Source of the DNA: Liolophura sinensis
Taxonomy: Eukaryota > Mollusca > Polyplacophora > Chitonida > Chitonidae
DNA: 64,000 nt
Direction: 5' to 3'
Assembly (NCBI RefSeq): GCF_032854445.1
Contig: NW_027017960.1
Coordinates: 62,001 to 126,000, forward strand
Shown piece after piece: positions 11,876-23,700 of this stretch (position 1 is the first letter of the stretch; each line of letters opens with the position of its first letter). The notes under the pieces are model-generated. The model was given only the letters and a program-made list of their open reading frames with translations. It had not been told where the DNA came from and searched no databases. The position numbers were made by a program, and so were the translations under genes.

Positions 11876-14330
11876 GCTTGATGAAATAGATAAAGAAAAT
11901 CATCTTGGAATGCAAGGAGATCAAAGTCGTTTCAGTAAATACAAAGAAGCCTTCATGAAAAATAAGTGAAGATATAAGTGGAGACGTGTTTGATGATAAA
12001 GATTGTGTTTGTTGTTTAATTTATCCATGATTAAAAACTCTATTTCAGTGGACTATTTAATTTTTGCCAAAGGTTTGCAGCAATTATCACACGAGTGCCG
12101 GTTAGACAGGCAAATCCAGAGAATATATTCAACTCTTTATGCCACTGTGTCAAACTTATATATGTAACACGCCGCGTTTCGAATTTGATTTGAGGATCTA
12201 AGAAATGAACGAGCACACAAAAGTTTCCCATATTCGGACACATTGGGTGTGACAAACCGATAAACCGAGTTTTCAGTTCAAGCCACGTTGGGGGTTTGGG
12301 GTGGGGGGTGTCTCCATGTAATTTGCTTTGGTGCTATTTAAAGAGCTACTTTGGTGTCAAAACATCTGTCCTAAACGCAAGGTGAATTGATAAAGACTGG
12401 GACAGTCTGAACTCCTTTCCTAAATTGTGAAAATATTGCAGTGAATTAAAACCGATGTTGTACGTTTCATCAGAGTATACGGATAGAAGATATTTCTGTC
12501 CCTTCCACTATGCCTGTGTGAAGTCACCCGCGAAAAAGGACTTCATCAATCGCTGGCGTATATCCACAAATGACACTGCCCTTTCAAACGCCTTTTGACG
12601 TCATCCCAACATAAAGGCCTTACTCAACGTCACATCTGCCTGATTCGACGTCATAGGGGACACAGCCGAAGATTTTGTATTTCAAGGAATCTTCAGTTAT
12701 ATGGGTTAAATAGTGTTATTCATCAAAATCCTACTGAAACATAGTGTTAGGGTTACTCCGTAGGATTTCTTTCATATCACTGTATTTCTACTCAGTTTGT
12801 ATTCTGACCAGAGTGGCACTTTAAGCATTTGCACGAATGGTTAGAAGGTTATAAAGCCTAACTCAGGTGAGTTGACATAAGGCCGTATGTCATCGTTTAG
12901 CTGTGACCATTTGTTAATTATCGCACTTTGGTCGCCATTCTGGCTTACTCTGGTTGCTGTAAGTTTTCCACTATACTGTATTCCTGCATTAGTCATGACT
13001 CTGTTGGTGGACTAAGCATCACCGAGTACTGATTCCTTTGCCTCGTTTAATGAAAAAAACTAGTCTAATTTCATTTTTTTTCTTGCGACAGTACAAACCT
13101 CCAACGCATAGATGTGTAGAACTTCTGGCGTTCCGTGTCACTGACGAAAGGCAAGTTTGGTAGAGCGCAAGACTTTTACAGATTGTTAAATATAGGCGAC
13201 ATGTTGAAACAAACACAGTGAAGTCCCATATCTTGGGTGATAAAACTATTACAGACAGGCGGGGCATGTGATATAAGCTTGTAGCAGTGAACAGGGCGCT
13301 TGAGGACTGCAAATCTGGGGACACTTACTCTCCCCCTTTAATACTCATGTACACGACAAAATATGTATGATATCGATTATTGTAACTACATTACCTGCAC
13401 CAATGCCCGGGGAGATTTCTTTAACACAGCGTCCTTAAGATATAGGAGAACAGACTAAACTCACAGGCAGGTATATGTCTACGTTTATGTTATGTTCTTT
13501 GACAATGTAGGTCATACTTTTATGTTTTTAGTGTGACCTTTGGTTTTACTTTATAATCTATTCGTGGGACAGTATATCACCTGGTGAAGTGGAGCACAGT
13601 GAACAAGGATTTGTATTTCATTTATTTTTAACTGTAATTTAATGAGAAAAAAGTTTTCACATATACGATAGGGGACAGTTTTGTGGATGGGGAAAGCCGG
13701 CTGCACATGTCTAACCATAGAATGTCGACAAGTTACTGACGAACTTTTCCATGTTTGACGTAGACCAACAGATAGGCACACCATACTGTTCACTGGTGGT
13801 AAAGGAGTAAAAGTAATTCATATCAAACATAGGGTTAGAACCTGCCTATACGGTGTGTGTCCCATAGGATGGAAACACATACACTTTAAACACTCGGCCA
13901 CGGCCACTTCTCAGCATGGGATGGAAGTTTACCGTTCGTCCTATTGAAGAATCACCCAACATAAATCGGTTTTATTTACCTATGCAGAGCTAGAGATTCT
14001 GTTGAACTAGCTAGAGCTAATTGTTTTACACAACGCTGTCAGCGAGATCTTTCTAAATGAAATTTAAAACGATAATTATACGTTATCCATTATATATTAT
14101 AATCATAAAATACCAATCACTTGTTAAAGGCCGGTAAAGCTCATAATTACAGAAAGAAAGAAGGATTTACGATAACACAGGGCACACATATACACTGAAC
14201 ATGTATTGGTAGAAATTATAACAATAGTGACAGCTCATGTTGTTTCTTCTCCCTTCCACAGCGCAACACCCTGCCCATCCCTTCCCCAGCCTTTGCCCGT
14301 ATCTCGATAGTACTCAGCACCTTTTACACA
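11876..14330. other. GNAT upstream flank: no supported gene
   Basis: Holds old interspersed repeats (about 13,620-13,800 and 13,850-13,930, both also seen in the right copy near 20,690-21,170) and a T run. No RNA gene or plausible coding exon was found. Open frames on both strands are short and not shared with the right copy. Confidence 0.5.
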
Positions 14331-15419
14331 CTATCTGTGTTTATTGTAATTGTGGCACAAGTATAAGCTTAATGGTGAGTAACATCCATTTAAGTAAATA
14401 AAGTCGGTTATGTCCTTCGTAGTCACAAGACTGGAAAACTGTTAAGTATGACGTTAAAGCCCAAGCGCTCATTCAACAACTCACTCCATGTGCTGCGTTG
14501 TCAAAGAGCCCAAATAGCAGCACTATTGCAACACAGTATATTCCTCGTGTGCAACGGAGCGGACATTTGCCTTGAACAAGGTTCGGGCTCAAACCCGGCT
14601 TTAGACAGGGAATTTGTGAATTATTTCGCTCTCACTGTTTCTAGAGCTCTGGCTGTTTACACAGTCTAACTTTCGTTAAAGGCCACTTGTCTTCCACCAA
14701 TAAGGGGAAAGTTCGTCAGTAAATTGGTATGGTCGGACTTGCTTGGTGATTTGCGCCAGGTACTCTATTTCTACTCACGAATGTGATCAGTGTCGTGTAA
14801 AGTATAAAACAGTCTTTATTTACCAAACATCACAACATTGTGACGAGATTAATCAGACCATGATCTGTCAGGAAAAACTACACTGTCAAGTTTCTGTCGG
14901 GATTTAGACGAGATTTGGTCGAGAAATCAACGCAGAGCGAAATTTCAGCGAGCAGGAAAGATTCGGTCGATAACGGGTGCGAGATTTGCATGAGTTTCTC
15001 GACAGATTGTCCTCGGAATGTCGCTCAGTCTTGCTGTGTTGTTCGAATATAGCTGTTGACGGGTTGTGGCAAAAGCTAGCATGGCCGCATCCGGTTTCCG
15101 TAGATTCTGGCACTATGAAGTTAAAGGTATACAGAATCGATTCTGATTGGCTGCACTGAGGGATAATCAAGTCCAGGCCATGCCTATCCTAAGCTGGATT
15201 TTAGATGGGGCATATCTATTCAAGCGTGACCAAGGCTGAAAGGCAAAACTCAGTAAACCCTTTGTCCATAGTAGCCAATCAGTGTCAATTGTGTATCCCT
15301 TTAAACGGCGACTTCCAGTAAATAAAGCTCATGAGGACGTTAAGATGGGGTGGATTATGACGTCTCAAATACACTATACATTGTTCAAAAAATCTCATGC
15401 AGTTTTACATTAAAATCCA

Positions 15420-15730
15420 CATGTTGCTGTGACGTGGTGAAGGGTATATCCCGGGCTCAATACCGACTCGAATCAATACCAAAAACTTTGACATCAGTAA
15501 CGTAGTTCTTATCTCACTTGGCACTGAGTGTAAGATGAATGGACCAAGTACTGTTTTGTCCCGTGTTAGAATAATGTGACTGGGTCGGGCAGCATGTCTG
15601 TTGTCTTCGGCATGGCCTTACAGTCAGGCAGCACTATAATTATGTGGGTGTTCGGTCCGGTGTGCTACAAGGAGACACCGTCGTGATATGATCGAAATGA
15701 TGTTGAATGTGACGTTAAACACGATTCAAA
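15420..15730 (+). mobile_element. Probable SINE of a third family
   Basis: Ends in 'gttgaatgtgacgttaaaca' and 'cgattcaaac', a mollusc-type SINE 3' end. The body includes 'ggtgtgctacaaggagacac'. Boundaries are approximate. Confidence 0.5.
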
Positions 15731-15953
15731 CTAAGAACCAGACATTAGAATCCCTGCCATGATGCAAATAGAAAGATCGACTAATCATCCATTGCAGTTT
15801 TGAATCGAACACACAAGCCATCTCTGCCCTTCCACTGACCAATAAACAATAGTCTCCACAGTCTTACGACTTCATGTGTCTTGGGACTGAAAGACAAAAA
15901 AGTTTAACCACTGGGCTACATTGTCAATGTTCGACTCATTATAGGCTCACTAG

Positions 15954-16137
15954 TCTTCCGTGGCTCAGTCGGTTAGCGCGCTAGTGCTGTGTGATGACCC
16001 CGGAGCCTCTCGCCAATGCGATCGCTGTGAGTTCAAGTCCAGCTAATGCTGTCTTCCACGTATCACGTATAAAATCTTGCGGCAACCTGCGGATGGTCGT
16101 GGGGTTTTCCCACAAGTGAAATATTCTTAATAAATTA
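15954..16137 (+). mobile_element. tRNA-derived SINE, internally deleted
   Basis: A box 'ccgtggctcagtcggttagc' and B box 'gtgagttcaagtccag' are intact. The body is deleted between 'gtggggttttcccac' and 'aagtgaaatattctt'. Confidence 0.85.
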
Positions 16138-16591
16138 TAGGCTCACGGCAATGTTTTATGATTATTTCCGACCCTTTATAACCTACGTGCGACTGGTGTA
16201 TTACGACGCATTAAAGACTACTTCACTTGTATGAGGAATATCAGCACAATTTGACAGGTAAAGGCCTACAAACCGCTCTTCATTAAGCCTCGTCCACAAA
16301 AGTGGCGACTGGATTTGCACTTCCCCCATCTTTATTCAAAAGAGTTGGATTCGAACTTGAGACTTCATTGAGCAAAGACTAGATCATCATTCGGAGCATA
16401 CGTGCACCATGATTGCGGGTTGTGGAATCGATTACAAATTGAAATGCAGCTTTAAAATTTGCATAAATAAATAACTAGTTAAAATGTATAAAAAAACATT
16501 TCTTCTTCACATGTCACTTAGAAATGAGCTATGTATCAAAAATTAACTTTCAATCATTAAAGTTATATGGATATGAATAATTTTATTTGAT

Positions 16592-16740
16592 TTTTTTTTA
16601 TTGGTGTTTTTCGTTGTACTCAAGAATATTTCACTTATACGACGGCAGCCAGCATTATGGTGGGATGAAACCAGGCAGAGCCTTGGGGAAATCCACGACC
16701 ATCCGCAGGTTGCTGGAGGCCTTCCCACTTACGGCCGGTA
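16592..16740 (-). mobile_element. tRNA-derived SINE, head-truncated
   Basis: T-rich start and tail sequence 'attggtgtttttcgttgtac', then the body to 'ttacggccgg'. The tRNA-like head is missing. Confidence 0.8.
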
Positions 16741-17164
16741 AATAATTGTATATGCTTATGTTAACCTGTTATTATGATATGAGTCTTGATGATATACATC
16801 AAATTTATTCAAATTTTGTTTCCAGTTGATTCGAATTTCAAACGGCTGAAGTCCGTATTTCAAGGAAAATAAAACATAATCAGCTCACACGTATTATCAA
16901 AAATTGTTGGCATTAGCCCTGAATTCAGATGCTATAATTGTGCTTTCAGGACATAACTCTTTTGAGACTGATAACAAGGTGACATATCTATTTGCTAATC
17001 GCGTCACATGATGTCATTATTAGTGCAACCAGTCAGCCTTCCAGGAAATCTCGGCTGTTCTGTCCGTATCTTATTTTATCGTATAAAATAAATATACAGA
17101 ACTTGTGTAAATATTTTTAGTGTAGATTGTCAGTGTCCCAGTTCAGTACAACTTATCACGTGAA

Positions 17165-17575
17165 ACCACGAGAACCTTTTGCAGGATAACTACAGTTGGT
17201 CATCGTGTTCAGGTTTCCGCCCAAACGTCTGTCCCACGGGGAAACCTTCTTCGTGATAACCCTCCGCAGGATAACTACAGATGGTCATCGTGTTTAGGTT
17301 TCTGCCTAAATGCCTGTCTCACGTGAAAACGCCCTGCCTGATAACCCTCCCTGCAGGATAACTACAGTTGGTCATCGTGTCCAGATTTCAGTCTAAACGT
17401 CTGCCATATACATGATAACCTTCCTGAAGATAACTAGAGTTGGCCACAGTGTCCAGGTTTCAGCCTGAACTTGTGTCTCATGAGGTAACCTTCTGCCTGA
17501 TAACCCTGCTCAAGATAACTACAGTTAGTCATCGTGCCCAGTTTTCAGCTAAGGTTTGTTCAGTGAGGAAACCCT
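17165..17575. repeat. 84-bp minisatellite upstream of right PLAT exon 1, about 5 copies
   Basis: Inverted counterpart of 8,985-9,665, with repeated 'ataactacagttggtcatcg' cores at about 82-84 bp spacing. Units are more diverged from each other than on the left, which suggests that the left array was homogenised or expanded more recently. Confidence 0.8.
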
Positions 17576-17694
17576 TCTGCTTTCTCCGAAAACTTTCAAT
17601 TTCATTCAAATTCAAAATCCACGACTGCTTGGCTTTTTGACGACAATTTCTTTCAACGTACATGATCGCTTCCGGACTATACAGCTCGGAAAAC

Positions 17695-17701
17695 TATAAA
17701 G
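17695..17701 (+). promoter_or_regulatory. Candidate TATA box of right PLAT gene
   Basis: TATAAAG lies 68 bp before the exon 1 ATG, a distance that fits a short 5' UTR. The aligned left-arm site reads TTTAAAG. Confidence 0.35.
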
Positions 17702-17762
17702 TGTTCACCTTATAGTGAATAAACTGCTGATCAGACACTGGCACTCATGCACAAACGGAGAC

Positions 17763-20700
17763 ATGGGTGTGAACAAAGCATCGATCTCCCTGCTGTTCCC
17801 TTGCCTTTTGTTGATGGGATATTCTGTTATGTCTTCTGAAGATAAAGTTGGTAAGTTGGAACCAATTCTTATTCTTCCAGGGATTTTTTTATTTGTCTTT
17901 TTTGTGGGGTGGGGGGAGTCTGGGGAAGGGGTGTGGTTGCCCTTGTGAGTTAATTAATTCCAACACTGGGTTGATTACATGAGCTACACAGTTATTGCAG
18001 AGGGGATGGCTTGGGTGTCTAGATCCACCAAACAGAGAAAGTTAGAATGTAATATGCTGATAGAAAAAGCATGACGCAAGATCACTTTGCACAAACCGTT
18101 TTCACACCCTAAAAATTCTTGAAAATACATTTATTATCATATTTGTTGCGTGACGAAAAATGGTTGAATTTGAATTTGAAGGTAACAAACATGCTACCGG
18201 ACGTAGTTTATTCTACTGATCACGTGGTTTTATTTCGAGTGTATACGTTTGCAGTATTAAAATTCCGAACAGTTGCATTTTGCTGACATTCGCATATTAC
18301 GTGGCAGAAAACAGTTACATTTTTAAGCTACTGAAATGATAGGACAACACATGTACTGCGTTAATGTCAAAAATGCTTCAACTGTAGAAGTAAACACAAA
18401 AGCTTTTCTTTTTTATATTGCTTTAAACTCGACATTTTGGCTCACTTTGCAAAAATACGATCAAAATCTGAGCACCTGCATTTTTTCCCGAAATTTACTA
18501 GTGATGTTACGGAAGAACGTTTCTGCTTCACAGGTGAAAAGTACAGAAGCAATATCTTTGTATGTTTAAAGTCTGATGATTAAACTGTTATACTCTATTT
18601 GTAAACAAGAAACAAAGCATTGGATTTTACACTGAAGCCGCCAGTAGCTCTCCCAAATTCCCTAATAACCTTAAAGGCCCAGCAGATGCTAGACACAAAG
18701 AAAATAAATTTCACAAGTGTGCAAATTAGTTATTTTGTAGCTGGCTACATGTCCTTATTTTTTATGTTTTCTTATAAAATTTGCATATTTCCCTGTGAAA
18801 ATACTTTCCAGCGAGACCGTGTGTGGCACGTTGTCTGAATTGCTAAGGTAATTACTTTTGCATTCCACCTGCATAAAAAATACTTTCTAAAGTGTGACTG
18901 TGTGTGGCACGTTCTCGTTAAGTGGCATTAAATAGACTTTCTAACGTGTGACTGTGTGTGGCACGTTGTCTGTATGAGTAAGGTAATTTTTTTTGCATGC
19001 CATCTGCATGAAATTGACATTCCAACGTGCGACTGTGTGCGACACATTATATCTATTGGTAGGTAATTTCTTTTACACACCACCTGCAAAAAATTAAGTT
19101 TCTAACGTGTGATTTTCTGTGGCACGTTCTTGTTAAGTGGCAAAAATAGACTTCCTAACGTGTGACTCTGTGTGGCAGGCTGTCTGTAATGTTAAGGTAA
19201 TTTCTTTTGCATAGCCCATTTGCATGAAATTAACTTTCTAAGGTGTGACTGTATGTGTCACGTTGTGTGTATTGCTAAGTTATTTTCGTTTGCATACCAT
19301 CTGCATGAAGTTCAATTTCTAGCAGGTGACTCTGTGTGACATGTTGTCTGTATAGCTAAGGTACTTTATTTTCTGTATAAAAGTGTGACGGTGTGTGGCA
19401 GGTTGTCTGCATGGTCAAGGCAATTTCTTTCCCAAATAGAAATAGAATTTCTAACGTGTGACTGTGTGTGGCACGTTGTCTGTATGGACAAGGTTCTTTT
19501 TTTTACATACCATTTACATTAAATTGACTTTCCAAAGGGGTACTGTGGGTGCTACGTTGTGTCTTTGGCCAAGATACTTTATTTTACATACTATCTGCAT
19601 GAAACTGACTTTCTAACGTGTGATTGTGTGGGGCATGTTGTTTGTCTTGCTAAGGCACTTTCTTTTACATACTATCTTCATGAAACAGACTTTCTGACGT
19701 GTGACTGTATCTAGCACGTTGTCTGTATTTCTAACTTAATTATTTGGCATACCATCTGCATGAAATAAATTTTCTAACGTGTGACTGTATCTAGCACGTT
19801 GTTTGTATGGCCAAGGTAATTTCTTTCAAATGCCATCTACAAGAAATTGACTCCCTAACAAGGGACTGTGTGTTGCACGTTATCTGTATTGCTAAGGTAA
19901 TTTCTTTAGAAAACCGCCTACATAAAATGGACTTTCTAACGTGTGACTGTGTGTTGCAGATTGTCTGTATGGCCAAGGTAATTTTATTCACATGCCATCT
20001 GCAAGTAATTGACCCTCTAACGTGTGACTGTGTGTGGCAGGTTGTCTGTATGGCTAAGTTAATTTCTTTTACACACCATCTGCATAAAATAAAGTTTCTA
20101 GCGTCTGACTGTGTGTGGAACGCATGCTCGGAGTACAGAAACCTTATTGACGTATATAGTCTGTTTTTCTCATCATGTGAATGGTTGTGTAGGAAAGATA
20201 CTCTATATCAGAACTGTATCTGACATACTCTGGAAGAGAGAAAGTGTGTTGTCTGAGTGATGCCAGAATGTATCTGCTATTATAGCACAATATTGTGTCA
20301 TAATCAACATAATATTCTCCTAATCTAATGGAATGGTTATGTTAAACTAAAGCAAAATAAGGCACTATCGAGATACGGGCAAAGGCTGGGGAAGGGATGG
20401 GCAGGGTGTTGTGTAGTGGACGCGGGGAGGAAACAACATGAGCCGTCACTATTATTACCATTTCTATCGATACATGTGCAGCATATATGTATGCCTGTGT
20501 TATTGTAAATCCTTCCTTGTTTCTGTAATTATGAGCTTCATCCCCCATTAATTAGTAGGTGATAATAATATATAATGGATAATGTATAATCACCGTTTTA
20601 AATTTCATTTGGAGTGATCTGGCTGCCAGGGTTGTGTAAAAAATTAGCTCTCGCTAGTTCAACAGAATCTGTAACTCTACATAGGCACATAAAATCGATT

Positions 20701-23700
20701 CATGTTGGGTAACGGTGAACTTACATCCCATGCTGAGAACTGGCCGTGGCGGAGTGTTTAAAGTGCTTGTGTTTCCATCCTATGGGACGCACACCGTATA
20801 TGCAGGTTCAAAGCCAACGTTTGACAGGAATTACTTTGTGAATTTCCCCGCTTTTTATGGGCTGGTGAAAATTAGGAGTTGATGGTACTCCTTTACAGCT
20901 TACGCACTGCAACGTTCGTTGAAGACAACTTTTTCTCCGCCAGTAAACTGCATCGGTAGGTCTACGTCAAACACGGATAAGTTTTTCAGTGACTTGCCAA
21001 AGGTCTATGGTTAAACCCGTCAGTCCGGTTGCCTCCAGCCACAATACTGATCCCCATTGTATATGTGAAAACGTTTTGTCATTAAATTACAGTCAAAAAT
21101 AAACGAAGTACAATCTTTGTTCCCTGTGCTCCACTTGACCAGGTGATATACACTCTCACATATAGTTTATAAAGTAAAAACAAACGTCACACTATGCAAA
21201 CAGATAATCCATCTCAGTAGCGTTTACATGAACCACATAAACTTATTTCCTACATTGTCAAAGAACATAACATAGATGTAGACATATATCTGCATGTGAC
21301 TTTCATCTATTCTCCTTTGTCTTAAGGACATTGTATTTAAAGAAATCTGCCCGGGCATTGGTGCAGGTAATGTATAGCTCTAATAATCCATAGTATCCAC
21401 ATTTTGTCGTCTATATGAGTATTGAAGGGGAAATTGAGCGCCGCCATATCTGCTGAACTCAAGCGCCCTCTTCTCTGCTATAAGCTGATACCACGTGTCC
21501 CGCCTCTCTGTACTAGTTTTATGACCCAAGACATGAGACTTCACTTTGTTTGTGTATTTAATAATCTGTGAAGGTCATGCTCGCTACCAAACTTGCCTTT
21601 CGTTAGTGACACGTAACAACAGAAATTCTACACATCTACACATTTTTGTATTTACTGAAAGAACTTTGATTTTCTTGAATTGTAGGATGATTTTCTTTAT
21701 CTTTTCGTCAAGCATGGCCGACATTAACGTTCGATTTTAAAGACCGGGTGTACCGGGTCCATCGACGAAGAGTCCCTCAGCAAGAGCCTCAATATGACCG
21801 GAAGTGAGGACGGAGTGTTGTGCTTCGACGTCGCCTTTCCGGTCTGCCTGAAGGACAGAATGTCTGTTCTGGCTATCGTTTCGTCAACCGGGGAAATCGT
21901 AAACGATAAACCAGACGCGTATAATTTTTCCAAAGACGACCCTAAAATAAGAAAACTTGCCCTGAGTTCCGAGGGTATCGACAAGCTATACGAAGGGCTA
22001 AATCTATTCGCTAAATACAACGTAGATACACTGGTGAATTTCAGAGGCATTTGTGTTGCAGAGAATACCAGTGTCAAGGATAAAAATGGTGGCCATAACG
22101 CCCCAGCTCATTCAAGAGCGGAACTTCCGGCTGGTAACGGCAGAGTTGAGCGGTCGATTTTCCTCTCGAATATTTGAAAAGTTTGGGTTTGTAACGTGTA
22201 ACGATGTGTGGCACGCTGTATGTATGGCTAAGATAATTTCTTTTGCATGCCATCTGCAGGGCTGCAAGACTCTCTAAGGTGTCAGTGTGCGTGGCACCTT
22301 GTCTGTATAGCTAAGGCAATTTATTTTGCACACCATCCGCATGGCTGCATGACTCTCTAAAGTGTCACTGTGCGTGGCACGTTGTCTGTATGGCTAAGGT
22401 AATTTCTTTTGCATACCATCCGCATGGCTGCATGGATTTCTAACGTGTGACAGTGTGTGGCTCGTTGTCCTTATGGCTAAGGTAATTTCTTTTGCTTCCC
22501 ATCCGGATGGCTGCATGACTCTCTACCGTGTAACTTTGTGTGGCACGTTGTCTGTATGGCTAAGGTAATTTCTTTTGCGTCCCATCCAGATGGCTGCATG
22601 ACTCTCTAATGTGTAACTGTGCGTGGCACGTTGTCTGTATGGCTAATGTAATTTCTTTTGCATACCATCCGAATGGCTGCATGACTTTCTAAGGTGTGAC
22701 TGTGTGTGGCACGTTGTCCATATGACTAATGTAATTTCTTTTGCGTACCATCCACATGGCTGCATAACTCTCTAACGTATAACTGTGCGTGGCGCGTTGT
22801 CTGTATGGCTAATGTAATTTATTTTGCATACCATCCGCCGGGCTGCTTGACTTTCTAACGTATGACTGTGTGTGGCACATTTTCTGAATTGCTGAGGTAA
22901 TTTCTTTTGCATACCATCCGCAGGGCTGCATGACTTTCTAACGTGTAACTGTGTGTGGCATACATGCTCTGAGTACATAAAATCTTTTTGACGTACATAG
23001 TATATATGTAGTTTTTCTTATCATTTGTATGGTTGTGTAGAATAGGTACTCTCATAGGGAACTCTATCTGACATACTCTGGCAATTTTTAGTGTGCGGAA
23101 CGCCTGCCAGTATAACCAAGTTGTATGATATCTGGGCTGTGTAAATATTTGCTTAAGATTTTATTTTTAGAAAAGACAACAAATAATATAACCTGAGCTA
23201 TTTAGGAAGAGGGATTTAAACAAACGTAAAAGACCAGACAATTTTATGACGTGCCTGGTAACTCTGAAGGTAAATTTTTAACCAGGAACTCTCACGCTGC
23301 CAAGCGATGCGCCATGTTAGAGCAACCGGAAACACGATGTCGCGTCCGTCATACCCAAAGTACATGTGGTTACAGTAACAAATGCCCAATTCGGGCTATT
23401 GGTCCAAGTTCTGTTCAGTATTGGACTGAAAGATGAAGGAGCACTTAATGGATAATACTGTTACACAGACATTTTAGACTGACGATGCATTATAAATCTC
23501 TGCATATTCATGTCCGTGTTCGATACAAGCCAAAGCTGTTTGCCCAGTGTAACCCCTTACCCCGCTGGTGGTTATCAAAGTAACGAAATGTTATGACATC
23601 ACTACCAGCAACCAGAGCAAAAACGTTACGTTCATTATAGGCTGACATTTTCATATGTAGAAGACAGAAATGCAAGTTGCATGTGGCGGTATGGCATGGT

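Larger units (their letters stand above)
11222..14330. repeat. Inner duplicated block (GNAT gene and upstream flank), left copy
   Basis: Contains the GNAT gene and about 2.4 kb upstream of it. An inverted, more diverged copy lies at 20,345-22,190. Examples of matches are 14,155-14,310 with 20,361-20,520, 13,850-13,990 with 20,690-20,830, and the GNAT coding bases. Much of 11,880-13,000 has no clear counterpart, so the copy is internally deleted. Confidence 0.75.
14331..17164. other. Central spacer of the inverted duplication
   Basis: Single-copy centre between the arms. It contains a SINE-family-2 tail (14,430-14,485), a third-family SINE (15,420-15,730) and two tRNA-SINEs (15,954-16,137; 16,592-16,740). 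No gene is supported. Confidence 0.55.
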
